Source of the DNA: Candidula unifasciata | Lineage: Eukaryota > Mollusca > Gastropoda > Stylommatophora > Geomitridae | Reading direction: 5' to 3' | Assembly: GCA_905116865.2 (NCBI GenBank) | Contig: CAJHNH020006935.1 | Span: 168,390-232,389 of the forward strand | Length of the DNA: 64,000 bases | Notes under the pieces: generated by a model | What the model saw: the letters and a program-made list of their open reading frames with translations, nothing else | The model's database searches: none | Told to the model about the DNA's origin: nothing | In this document: positions 32,628 to 42,099 of the stretch, one piece after another | How the letters are laid out: every line of letters begins with the position of its first letter | Position numbering within the stretch: position 1 is the first letter of the stretch | Position numbers and translations under genes: made by a program

Positions 32628-32867
32628 TTATAAATGCTTTCCCACAGTTTTTTTTATAACACCCTCCGTTACTGGTGAGTGACTATGTGGGTAGTCATAC
32701 TGTCTAACAAGGCGCTGACAAGATTTTTGTCCACTATCTCTTCGAATGTATCCGTCAAGCAGATATGGAATCCTGTGTGCACTCTGGAAAATGTTCTTGG
32801 AGCAGGGCTTTCCGCTCTCCCCAGATCTTGATGGTGGCTTTGTGTGCCATATCTGGAGGGAAAAAAA
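32628..32867 (-). pseudogene. T-family Cys/His protein, locus T1
   Basis: ATG at about 32848 (MAHKATIKIWGERKALLQE) lies 2 bases after a candidate 3' splice acceptor (TTTTTTTCCCTCCAG). The first frame carries 'EHFPECTQD'; a shift of one base leads to 'HICLTDTFEEIVDKNLVSAL'. The last segment 'RLVRQYDYPHSHSPVTEGVI' matches the linker between the two repeats at 53205-53345. Further description is under 47691-48201. Confidence 0.6.
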
Positions 32868-33560
32868 CAATATATATATATAGATTATCGGCGCTGATGA
32901 TCGGCAGAAGCGTCTCTGCTTTTCTGTCTAGGACGCAGACCAGAAAGCATTCGCCAGTCTAGAGACTCGCCAAAGACCCACTTGTGAAAACACACGTCCC
33001 ACATGATTTTTACGTCTTGCAAAGAGGCTTTTGATTTTAAGTTGTTTTTTTCTTTGCCGATCACCGGATGGATTCAATAACAATGTAATGGCGCAAACCT
33101 CCCGTAAGTAGATGCTTCACTCCAGTCGCAGCCGACATGCTCAGCTCTACTTGGCAAAATTAAACGCTTGTCTTCTCGCTAGACCAGCCATAAATAAATA
33201 GAATGGTCTGTGTGTACGAGAGCCGCAACCTTTCCAGTCATGTTCCTTGCCCTACGGGTTTGTCTGGACGAAATGTCAGTACAGAAGTACAGAAATGTCA
33301 TTTGCTTAGTCTATATTTTTTTAACAGTAGACATATCATTGATCAACTTTTCTGAGTGAGACAACAAAATAATTTCCATAATTTTTTACTTGGTGCGATG
33401 TATGTTTACGTTTATCTAGAACCTTAACATCATAAATATTTTTTAACACATTAATCAAACAGTTTGCAATTGCACAATGACAACTTATATGCATTGTAAC
33501 AGATCCTTAATCGATGATGCACAAAACCATTCAATGTAATTTATCACAACAAGAAATTTT
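32868..33560. other. AT-rich stretch, no gene
   Basis: Short (AT)n at 32868-32881; otherwise no recognised family. Confidence 0.35.
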
Positions 33561-33564
33561 TGGG

Positions 33565-33765
33565 GTCACAGCACTTCTGTGCGGGTGTGTAGTGTTGTCT
33601 GTATGTAAGCAGTATGATGTCCAGTAGGGATCTGAGCTTATACCTTAAGGGTCAACCTCAGGCTGTCCTGTTTTATTTCTGACATCGTTATCGAAATAAT
33701 TTCTTTGTGGCTGTTATCAGCTGATATAAAACAACCACACCAAGTACATTTCAGTACAGGTCATT
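33565..33765 (-). pseudogene. piggyBac transposase fragment 4
   Basis: The minus strand encodes 'YKLRSLLDIILLTY', matching 'FKLRPLLDIILPTY' of the piggyBac copy at 57340-57410. Nothing else of the transposase remains. Confidence 0.5.
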
Positions 33766-33930
33766 AGTATAATAGGTGGTCCACCAGGAAGTTCAAAGGG
33801 TAAAAAACCTGGGTCAGATTTTCCCCTGGGATGGTGGAATTTTTCTAAGATGTCTCGGGCGTCTCTTCAAAAATAAATCCAGACCAGATCAGAATTTTTT
33901 CCCCAAAAGTTTTTCCAGGAGAATTTTTTT

Positions 33931-34290
33931 TCAAAACATGCAGATGAATTTTCTTCCCATGTCGTATGCCGCTCTAAAGGGATAGACATACTTAGTGTTC
34001 ACCGATATGCCGTGAGAGGCAATCTCTTCCCAGATAGTTTCAGGCGCATTATAAACACCACCTTTAAACCAATCTATTGAAAGACCCCCATTACAGGTTT
34101 TCTCGTGTCTTCTCATAGCCTTGAAATTTTTCCACAATTTGCCACACTTGGGACAAGCAAAAGCGTGAGCTGCTTTATTTAAATCTGTAATAAACATGAA
34201 GTGTTCTTTAAAAAATAAAAGGTGCAAAGTGTCCTGATACGTTCCAATACCTGGGGGTAAGGGCCTCTTTATCATTAAATTCAAAAACAT
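33931..34290 (-). pseudogene. Polinton protein-primed DNA polymerase B, N-terminal fragment 1
   Basis: An open frame of 119 codons. Residues 11-67 match the second half of the OTU-like/zinc-finger region of the larger ORF at 34340-35572, including a C-x2-C-x12-H-x3-C finger ('CPKCGKLWKNFKAMRRH'). Unlike that ORF it continues with 'GGVYNAPETIWEEIASHGI' and 'KYVYPFRAAYDM', the start of the family-B polymerase exonuclease region in Polinton-type PolB. The catalytic exonuclease and polymerase domains downstream are gone. Polintons are virus-like self-synthesising elements; this is an old broken copy. Confidence 0.75.
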
Positions 34291-34339
34291 CTACATTAAT
34301 TTTGAAAAAAAGCTTCCAAGGCGGGAAGCTCTGCCAAAG

Positions 34340-35572
34340 TTACCCCTTGAAAGTTACCCTTTGCCTCTTCAGCGGAGGGGCCGTACTTATTCTGGTACGC
34401 AAACTCGTCAACGGCGTCGGCGGTGGTAGTGTATCATCACTACCGGTCTTGTCATCATCATCATCCTCATCATCATCACTGCTGAGTCGTACCCCATCAG
34501 GTATATCATTCCAATCACCGGTGTAGACGAATGGTCGCATAGTAGCTCTCTTGGGAATAACTGGGCCTTTCTCGAATTCAAAGTTCTTTGCACCGGTGAT
34601 GACTGCATACCTCTCATCAGAACTGTCGTTACTGCCAATAAGCCACATCTTGGGATGTATGTAGTTGTAGCAGTCTTTAAGAACTGGCACGGCCTTCAGG
34701 TCCTCCACGGTGTGCAGGCGCAGCGAAATCACACGGGCGGCAGCATGATCTAGGTTTGCCCCGGGCTTCATGTTACTGTTAAGAACGATGGACGACTCTA
34801 CCGGAGTAGTACCCTTTTGCTCGCAGCTGACCTTAGCTCCGCTCATGAGATCCTTGTACCGGTCTATGTTGCTGGCATGGATGGCGATTTTCTCGCCAAT
34901 GATGATCTTCTTGTGGCCGCACTCCTGAAACGGAAAATTGTCTTTAGTTATCTTCCCAACGATCTGCCTGACGCACTGAAACGAGCTGTTGCAAGTTTTC
35001 TCGTGTCTTCGCATAGCCTTAAAATTGTTCCACAATTTGCCACATTTGGGACAAGCAAAAACGTGAGCTGCTTTATTATCTTTAATAAGCATGAAGTGAT
35101 CTTTATAAAATAAAAGTTGCAAAGTAACCTGATACGTTCCAATACCTCGGAGTTTGGGGGTAAGGGCCTCTTTATCGTTAAATTCAAAAACATCTACATT
35201 AATTTTGAAAAAAGCTTCCAAGGCGGGAAGCTCCGCCAAAGTTACCCCTGGAAAATTTACCTCTGATTTCAAACCCTGGTAGGCAACCCACTGATTATGG
35301 AGCTCCTTGGTAATTGTCATACAGTGCCTAGCAGGAGCTCCTCGAAAAACAGCCAAACAACGAAAAAAGCAAAGCTTATCATTGTACGGTATTTGGTGCG
35401 AATCGTGTTGCAGTGTATGTATGGCGTGATTGGATGTAATATGTGTTGGGATGACTCCTATGCAGCAACCTATTGGAAATTCGTGTATGTGGTAAATGTA
35501 GAAAGATGTAGCAGGTATAGACTCTACACAAAATTTGGAGTTGGGGCGATTGTGTCTGGCGAAATCTACCAT
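34340..35572 (-). CDS. Chimeric 410-aa ORF: PolB N-terminal domain joined to an acidic-tailed region of unknown origin
   Basis: The longest non-repetitive open frame in the window. Residues 58-165 ('YNDKLCFFRCLA' ... 'YKDHFMLIKD') resemble the N-terminal region of Polinton DNA polymerases. The D65-x2-C68 and H159 positions are reminiscent of an OTU-type cysteine protease, which is inference. A zinc finger follows at C174/C177/H190/C194. At residue 196, exactly after the finger, it leaves the polymerase: residues 197-410 show no known family and end with an acidic run (365-374), Pro-rich and Arg/Lys-rich stretches. The first 50 residues may not belong. It could be a recombinant ORF or a domesticated protein. 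It has no stop or frameshift, unlike most neighbours. Confidence 0.55.
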   Translation of the reverse strand: MVDFARHNRPNSKFCVESIPATSFYIYHIHEFPIGCCIGVIPTHITSNHAIHTLQHDSHQIPYNDKLCFFRCLAVFRGAPARHCMTITKELHNQWVAYQGLKSEVNFPGVTLAELPALEAFFKINVDVFEFNDKEALTPKLRGIGTYQVTLQLLFYKDHFMLIKDNKAAHVFACPKCGKLWNNFKAMRRHEKTCNSSFQCVRQIVGKITKDNFPFQECGHKKIIIGEKIAIHASNIDRYKDLMSGAKVSCEQKGTTPVESSIVLNSNMKPGANLDHAAARVISLRLHTVEDLKAVPVLKDCYNYIHPKMWLIGSNDSSDERYAVITGAKNFEFEKGPVIPKRATMRPFVYTGDWNDIPDGVRLSSDDDEDDDDDKTGSDDTLPPPTPLTSLRTRISTAPPLKRQRVTFKG

Positions 35573-35879
35573 CTTAGTTTCAGAAACGCGCTAAACAAAT
35601 TTATCAAAATCCTTTTTATTGTTAATAAGTGTTGGAAGTTTTAATACGCAGGAATTGTTGGCAGAGGCGTGAAAAAAAGCAGAGATCACTCGTCTCACGA
35701 TGTTTCAAAACAAAATGATGGGCAAAGTTTATCTTGAAACGGGTGGTCATGTTGCTGAAAAGGGGAGCCAATTTTGTGGTTCCAGTCTATGCTATAAGAG
35801 GCTGTGGGTCTGTGAAAAATAGTGTGTGTTGACAGCTGTGAATTGCCTACTGTGTGTTCTTATTGTATGCCAGTTGTCT

Positions 35880-36447
35880 GTGTTTTTTTTTTTTTTTTTA
35901 CATCACTAGGTAAACGCTCTAATGTCACCTGTTCCTCTACATCTTCAGTTTCATCAATATTCAAAACATCATTACACGACATGTCAAAATCTAAATTATC
36001 ATTAAAGGGTAAATCTAGTTCAGCCAAATCAAAATCTACTAACTTTTCATTAAATGGCTTGTCTAATTCTAACTCTTCATTGAATGGCTGGTCTTAATTT
36101 TAACTCTTCATTAAATGGCTGGTCTAACTCGGTAACATCGAAGTCACCTACATCTAATTCACCTACAACCAATTCACTATCATTAAATGTCGGGTCCTGT
36201 ACGTTGTTTTTGGTTTGTTTGTGGTGATGCTGATGATGTGTCAGTTGCCGGGCGCTTAAGTATGTTTTCAGCGTGCGCCTTTGCAACATGCTTATTTAAA
36301 TTTTCAATTCAGGTGTATTGTTTGCTACAAAATGAACAAACATAACGCTCATTGGTGTGTACACTTCTGACATGTCTTCTCAGAACATCAGGCCTGGAGA
36401 AAAACTTGCTCGCAAACCAAACAAGGAAACTTTTGTGGTGCGGCCAT
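35880..36447 (-). pseudogene. C2H2 zinc-finger protein with acidic repeat tail, copy A
   Basis: ATG at 36447, 8 bases downstream of a strong acceptor-like tract (TTCTCTTTTATATTCCTCAG). Two C2H2-type fingers are encoded ('FPCLVCEQVF...RHVRSVH' and 'YVCSFCSKQY...KHVAKAH'). A Lys/Gln-rich linker follows, then a tail of acidic units of the form 'DFDVTELDQPFNEEL', and the end 'VTLERLPSDVKK'. Compared with copy B there is a one-base insertion near 'GTTTTTCTCC' and an in-frame stop in 'TCAATTCAGG'. The layout, DNA-binding fingers plus acidic repeats, suggests a transcription-activator-like protein; this is inference. No matching named family is known to me. Confidence 0.6.
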
Positions 36448-36839
36448 GGTATATTCTGAGGAATATAAAAGAGAATAAAGAACGAATCAGAATGTTACGC
36501 AAAAAAATATATACACAAAACGACAAAATATGAAAATTTTAGTACCTTTTTTTTCACAATGTAGAAAAAACTGTGTCCCGGTTCTTCAGAAAAGAGTGAC
36601 GCCAAGTTTTACGAACGACAGAGTTATTTTGTTTGTTTTGACAGTGCAACGACAACTGACTGTTTCTGGATTATGCAGTGTAGTGAAAGGCGATGCGGGT
36701 TTTTATTTAGGGATGTTAATGCATGACTTGATCGTAAATGCCTCGCTGTTCAAGGGTTAGCTTGGGAATATTTGATTGCACATACGACAAAAGATAACCC
36801 CTTTATCTATCCTAAGTGCTACTGAAACTCCGCTAAAAA

Positions 36840-37310
36840 TGTCTTAAACAATGCACGACTAGTGCTACCTTGGCACCTAAATCTGTTTCCTTTTAACAGC
36901 CCTTCAATTGTTTGGGTGTGGATTTCTCTGTGTACACGGTCAACAAAATTAATAGCATCAACAAGATGTTTATAGATGCCATTGTTTAGTTGACCAACAT
37001 TGTTATAACCTCACCAGGCATCAGTGACAATTGTCGTTCCTGGTAACACATGCTTATGATAATGATACGTTCCAATGGTGTCACGTCCCACCTATTAACT
37101 TCCAGCCAGCCTCTACCACGTTGGTACTTGCAGTGGAGAAAGTAGCTTTTGTCAACTTTAACAACCACTGGCTGTTCATTAGCATCAAATCCTCCCAACT
37201 GGGGGTTGCTAAGCAGCAGCCAGTTGTAACAATCTAGCCGAAAATAGTTTTTGTAGTTGACTATAGTATCACATATTGTCAACATATTGAAAAACATCAC
37301 GTTTCAGCTT
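36840..37310 (-). pseudogene. Merlin-type transposase remnant 4 (catalytic half)
   Basis: The minus frame 37300-36986 reads 'YNWLLLSNPQLGGFDANEQP' then 'VVVKVDKSYFLHCKYQRGR', the ISXO2 catalytic segment. The usual D-E-S-x-F is D-K-S-Y-F here, so the conserved Glu is lost. After a shift, the C-terminal end matches remnants 1 and 2 down to 36850. The N-terminal zinc region is missing. Located between zinc-finger copies A and B. Confidence 0.8.
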
Positions 37311-37311
37311 C

Positions 37312-38200
37312 ACATGGACTCTACACTTGTGTTGTTCCTTATGGCTATATTGTAATAAATTGTCAGCTTACGGATGGCATTCTGTGTAAGCTGACCTTTA
37401 CCACGTCCACCTAGGGTCACACCCTGCTTTCGGCAGTCTGTAACAACATTACGGAGTGCTGCTCCAAGGCGTTTACTCACATGGTTTATACATTCTTCTT
37501 TTTCTATGTGAATGTCGTCCCCATAAGGTTTTATTTTGATAAGCTCCATATATGTTTTCGCATCACCATCAGACAGAATCGATGTGTAGCGAAGCTTATG
37601 ACGGGCCACAGACCGCTGCCACAGCACTCGTGCAGCCTCCACCTCCATCATACCTGCAGATCCTGTGAAATTGTTATCACAGTTTGGAAGGTGGTCTAAC
37701 TTCCATGATTCAAATTCATCTGGATTATCTCTGGCAAGTGTCTTACCAGAGGTCTCGCACACCTGACAATAAGTCGACATAACATGCACATCTATGCAAA
37801 GTCTAGTAAGGACATCCACTGCACAGCCAACCCCAATGTGGGATGTGTGGCCTCTAGTCAGCCAAGTGCCATCAAAGCTGACAGCAAATCCAGCAAATCA
37901 TTGTCATGTAGAGTGATGCCTGACTGCTGTGCATGGATATGCCGAACATACTTCACTGTTTGAGTGAAAACCATGTCCTCCAGATCTCCTAACCTTGAAT
38001 ACAAATGATTCGCTTTGTTATGGAAAGTTCTGTGATGAAGACCTTGCAAGTTCATATTTTCGCAAAAATTGTTGAATGTTGTGGCACCCATTCCACAAAC
38101 TAATGCAGAAAAAACTGACTGGCTGTTGATGGCAAAAGATCTATCCCTATCACTGCTTCTTGAAGCTAGGTATCCTCCACAAACTACTTCATTAAATGGC
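37312..38200 (-). pseudogene. Mutator-like transposase, remnant M1
   Basis: The minus frame 38195-37858 gives 'FAINSQSVFSALVCGMGATT', 'MNLQGLHHRTFHNKANHLYS' and 'EDMVFTQTVKYVRHIH'. A one-base shift at about 37875 then restores 'SFDGTW', whose Asp is the first catalytic residue of the family. The frame at 37819-37310 continues with 'VHVMSTYCQVCE', 'FTGSAGMMEVEAA', 'LSDGDAKTYMEL' (second Asp region), 'KEECINHVSKRLG' and 'GRGKGQLTQNAIRKL'. This is the invertebrate Mutator-like transposase domain (Pfam 'Mutator', from memory). About 300 residues are nearly intact; the C-terminus is lost. Confidence 0.85.
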
Positions 38201-38547
38201 TGGTCTAATTCTAACTCTTCATTGAATGGCTGGTCTAACTCGGTAACATCGAAGTCGCCTACATCTAATTCACCTACAACCAATTCACTATCATTAAATG
38301 TCGGGTCCTGTACGTTGTTTTTTTTTTGTTTGTGGTGATGCTGATGATGTGTCAGTTGCCGGACGCTTAAGTACGTTTTCAGCGTGCGCCTTTGCAACAT
38401 GCTTATTTAAATTTTCAATTCGGGTGTATTGTTTGCTACAAAATGAACAAACATAACGCTCATTGGTGTGTACACTTCTGACATGTCTTCTCAGAACATC
38501 AGGCCTGGAGAAAACTTGCTCGCAAACCAAACAAGGAAACTTTTGTG
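38180..38547 (-). pseudogene. C2H2 zinc-finger/acidic-tail protein, copy B, joined to Mutator-like transposase
   Basis: Nearly identical to copy A over its fingers and first acidic units. The ATG is changed to ACG (CACGGCC at about 38546), so the original start is lost. A poly-A run (nine T on the plus strand near 38320) shifts the frame between the finger part and the acidic tail. After 'ELDQPFNEVV' the frame runs straight into 'CGGYLASRSSDRDRSFAINS' of the Mutator-like transposase M1 with no stop, so the two form a continuous frame from 38400 to 37858. Confidence 0.65.
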
Positions 38548-39059
38548 GTGCGGCCGTGGTATATTCTGAGGAATATAAGAGAATAAAGAACGAATCAGAA
38601 TGTTAAGCAAAAATATATACACAAAACGACAAAATATGAAAATTTTAGTATTTTTTTTTTCACAATGTAGAAAAAACTGTCCCGGTTCTTCAGAAAAGAG
38701 TGACGCCAAGTTTCAACAATAACAAGCTGTTATTTGTGTTGTTTTTTCAAAACCGTCACGCCAAGTTTTACGAACGACAAAGTTATTTTGTTTGTTTTGA
38801 CAGTGCAACGACAACTGACTGTTTCTGGATTATGCAGTGTAGTGAAAGGCGATGCGGGTTTTTATTTAGGGACGTGGCGGGTTGTGGCCATACACCTCAC
38901 CCGATTTCTAGAACCAATGAGATCGACGGGCAGGGGTGAAGCGGGGGACGTGGCGGGTTGTGAGCTTGGCTTACGCCAGAACCAATGGGCTTGCTGTTGC
39001 GTAGTGGGAGCCTAGTTAGTCTTAGGGGTAGTGGTTGTTGTCAACACATAAACCAACAT

Positions 39060-39600
39060 AGACCCTAGATGGAAGCATCCCTTAACGGCTTTAATAGCTG
39101 GGCCTACAGGCAGTGGGAAGACAGTATTTGTCACCATTTTTTAGAAAACTTGCAACACATGGTCGACCCCATACCAGAAGAAATTATCTGGTGTTACGGT
39201 GAATGGCAAAAAATGTATGACAATATGAAAGGGATCCAGTTTAATGAAGGACTACCCAACATGGAACAATGGCAGGGTGACAGGCGTTGTTTAGTGGTTA
39301 TAGACGATCTCATGTCAGAGACAGATGAGAGTAACTAAATTGTTCACTAAAGGTAGTCACCACCGTAATCTCAGCGTGTTGTACATAGTACAGAATCTCT
39401 TTGGGGAAAATAAAGAACAGAGGACCATCAGTCTCAACTCCCATTATCTCGTAATTTTTAAAAAACCCCAGAGACGGATCACAAGTTACCAATCTGGCCA
39501 AACAAATGTACCCAGGCCGCGTTTCCTATGTTCAAGAGAGTTTTAAGAAACTTTCAGTAAAAAAGAGGAAACAGATTATACAAAAAAGGCGGCTTTCTCA
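39060..39600 (+). pseudogene. Polinton packaging ATPase (FtsK/HerA-like), frameshifted
   Basis: The Walker A motif GPTGSGKT is encoded at 39100-39123 in one frame, preceded by 'HPLTALIA'. A shift within about 40 bases moves to a second frame with 'EEIIWCYGEW' and Walker B 'CLVVIDDLM' (near 39288-39314). A second shift near 39325 returns to the first frame ('VTKLFTKGSHHRN', 'YIVQNLF'). A third, in an A-run near 39455, is needed for the C-terminal end. Both nucleotide-binding motifs are intact but cannot be translated together. The family is the genome-packaging ATPase of Polintons, directly upstream of the integrase as in other Polintons. Confidence 0.85.
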
Positions 39601-39601
39601 G

Positions 39602-40374
39602 CGCTCTACTGACGTCCGATTATAACCAGTGGACTCAACCAACAATTCCAAGCTGATATGAGATCTTTACGAAAAGACGACGGTATGGCGTACTTGGTTA
39701 CGTGAATAGACGTGTTCAGTAAATATGCTTGGGCCATTCCCATAAAAACCAAAACTGGAAAAGCTTTAGTGGAGGCGTTCAGTAAAATATTTACCGAGCG
39801 GCAGCCAATAAAACTGAAAAGTGACGGGTCAGAGTTCCTTAATCGGACGTTCTTAAAGTTTCTTAAAGACGAGGGCGTGCATTTTTTCACGACAGAAAAT
39901 GATGTTAAAGCGGCGGTGGTGGAAATTTTTAACCGCACCTTAAAAGAGAAAATGTGGCGTTATTTCACCAAAACCAACAAGCACCGTTATATCGATGTGT
40001 TGTTCTTTTTGCGAAATTACAACCATTCCTATCACCGCAACATTCGTATGGCCCCCGTGGACGTTAAACGGCATAACCAAGAGCAAGTATGGCAGACACT
40101 GTATTCAAATGTCGACAGCCCTGGCATACCTGTGTTTAAAGAAGGTGAGCGTGTGAGACTCGCGCAAGCCAGGCAGACATTTAAGAAAGGTTATATGGCT
40201 TCCTGGACCGAAGAGTTGTTTACCGTCAGCCGCGTCAACAGAACCTCCCCAGGAAATTATGTGCTAAAAGACGATTCGGGTGAGGAACTCCGCGGGTCGG
40301 CGACAAAGAAATTTATCGGGTGGAAAAGATTTTACAAGAATGACGAGGTGCCCGAGGTGGTAAAGAATATTTAG
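39602..40374 (+). pseudogene. Polinton retroviral-type integrase, one premature stop
   Basis: A long open frame (39712-40374) continues upstream in phase to about 39602, interrupted by one TGA at 39703-39705. The core shows the DDE pattern: Asp in 'FQADMRS', Asp in 'KSDGSEF', and Glu in 'VVEIFNRTLKEKMW'. A C-terminal SH3/chromo-like region follows ('EGERVRLAQARQTFKKGYM', 'WTEELFTVSR'). The N-terminal zinc-binding domain is not visible. It is the best-preserved Polinton gene here. The spacing between the second Asp and the Glu is slightly shorter than the usual 35, suggesting a small deletion. Confidence 0.85.
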
Positions 40375-40725
40375 TCAAGTGGTTTGGTTATCCGACCTCA
40401 TTCAACAGCTGGATAGCAGACCAACAACTAGAGCGGTACGAAAATTAGTGTTATGGAAGGCGTAGATGAAGTGGATGAAATTACTGTCTTTGCAACAGAA
40501 ACAGAAGCTGACGGTGAACGATCATGATTCGGTAAACTACGTCCGCGACCTGAGGTTGTTTTCATCTCTCAGATGGTGATTATATACATTGTCATCAGTG
40601 TATCACTATTCAATCTGACGTACGGCTCGGCGAGTGAGGCAGAGGGAAAATTGTGGATCGTGCTTGTCTAGTTGTTTGGGTTACCTATTACCGAATCCGA
40701 AAATAGAGACGGTCTCAAAGCAACC

Positions 40726-41055
40726 ATGAGTTTTTACGTGACGCTACCTAGCAACGCCTCACCAACAGTTTTTCCAAACAACAAACCAGGTCACTATTTT
40801 GTCAAACTACCACAGACCATCGAATTGAGTTCACAGTACGAAATCGGACTAGCAGAGATTGTTTCCCCACAGTTATTTTAAATATCCTGGAAGATGACAT
40901 TTGGGTCGAGTACACTCCGGCTGCAAATACCCGCAAACAAAAGACGAAAATGACATTGCCGGCCGGTGTCTATAAATCAGGTGAATCTAAGATTATAATT
41001 TGTCACCGACCTTGCAAAAAATATTTCTGCCTCCATCGATCCTGAGGAACCCTTA
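40726..41055 (+). pseudogene. Conserved Polinton small protein ('TLPSN' family)
   Basis: ATG at 40726 begins 'MSFYVTLPSNASPTVFPNN'. After 51 codons a shift near 40880 leads to 'ILEDDIWVEYTPAA' and 'GVYKSGES'. Proteins with this N-terminal pattern are common beside Polinton integrases in animals; this recognition is from memory and the function is unknown to me, possibly virion-related. Its position about 350 bp after the integrase on the same strand supports Polinton origin. Truncated at the right by Mutator-like sequence. Confidence 0.65.
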
Positions 41056-41057
41056 TG

Positions 41058-41665
41058 TGTGAGTGTACGTATGTCCTTGTGTTCATCTAATATACCTCGT
41101 CATACTTTTATCTCTTCTTTTCCAAACGTCACAAGACTTGCATTGCTTACATCTTGTCCCCGTGTCAAGTATTTTGTCTGTTTGACCAATATTGTGGCAA
41201 CTCCTATCACTGATGAGTGTCCTGGGGTCATCCAAGTCCCATCTGATGACACATCAATATGACGGATGTCATCCATCTGTCTTATTTTCTAAACATTCAG
41301 CTAAAGAAAATTCATTCATGGCTGCATTTCTCATAGATGTACTCTGTACCTCTGTTGCTGCAGCCTCTATTTTCTTATTAAGACTATATGTGCTTTTGCT
41401 GACAGGTGGTGGTAAATCCATAACTCAGCAAAATGTCTGCAATTCAGATATGTCGCAGCCAATAGTTCGCATTTCAAAAACAGCACGCTGATTTATACTA
41501 CTGACTGTCCTATTACCTACAATGATTTGTTCGCATGTAGGGAAAGCCTTTTGTCCAGAACATCATTATTGCAGTAAAATGCAGGTTTACTTCCTAAACC
41601 TTGCCTCTCAATTTCAACAAATCATGACACTTTCATGACAACTTGGATTTAGCACCTGGTTTTTT
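41058..41665 (-). pseudogene. Mutator-like transposase, remnant M2 (different subfamily)
   Basis: The minus strand reads 'FEMRTIGCDISELQTFC', 'VMDLPPPVSKSTYSLNKK', 'IEAAATEVQSTSMRNAA' and, after a shift, 'VSSDGTWMTPGHSSVIGVAT' with the first catalytic Asp at about 41240. It ends 'CKQCKSCDVWKRRDKSM'. The order matches Mutator-like transposases but the wording differs from M1 and M3, so this is another subfamily. At least four stops or shifts. Confidence 0.7.
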
Positions 41666-41739
41666 TTGTGACCCCCCCCCCCCCCCCCATAAGAAAAGTC
41701 TTAAGAAATCTTACCAGTTTCTCCTGGTGCATCTAAAAA

Positions 41740-41830
41740 GATATCTCCAACCCCTTTATGCATGACTTGATCGTAAATGACTCACTGTTCAAGAGTTAGC
41801 TTAGAAAGATTTGACTGCACCATACAACAA
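41740..41830. repeat. About 90-bp dispersed repeat beside piggyBac copies
   Basis: 'CCCCTTTATGCATGACTTGA' to 'CAAAAGATAACCC' recurs at 28470-28555 and 36705-36800. Two of the three copies lie at the 3' side of piggyBac remnants, so it may be piggyBac terminal sequence; the copy at 36.7 kb has no transposase next to it. Confidence 0.6.
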
Positions 41831-41831
41831 A

Positions 41832-42085
41832 AGATAACCCTCCATATTCTCTTATGTGAGTAACTGACACGACAGCGTGACCCTATATTCTCCTATGTGC
41901 GTAACTGACATGACAACTTGACCCCTATATCCTCTTTTGTGAGTAACTGACATGACAATGTGACCTCTAAATCCTCTGTGAGTAACTGACATAACAACTT
42001 GACCCCTATATCCTCTTTTGTGAGTAACTGACATGACAATGTGACCATTATATCCTCTTATGTGAGTAACTGACATGGCAGGAAT
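41832..42085. repeat. Minisatellite, about 5 units of 40-46 bp
   Basis: Units of the form 'GTGAGTAACTGACATGACAA' + 'TGTGACC-TATATCCTCTT' repeat five times. A single unit remains at the homologous place near 28575-28640, so the array expanded inside a piggyBac 3' region. Confidence 0.9.
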
Positions 42086-42099
42086 AAAGCATCATGTCA

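Noticed and set aside
34817..35113. 98-codon plus-strand frame
   Set aside because: It overlaps the intact 410-codon minus-strand ORF with recognisable PolB and zinc-finger sequence.
39069..39338. An 89-codon gene starting at the ATG at 39069
   Set aside because: The first 20 or so residues of that frame overlie the Walker A motif read in another frame, so the ATG is incidental; this is a frameshifted ATPase.
41852..42076. Peptide with regular 'MSVTHkRGYRGqvV' repeats
   Set aside because: The period equals the underlying DNA minisatellite, there is no signal for a gene, and the array lies in the 3' flank of a piggyBac remnant.
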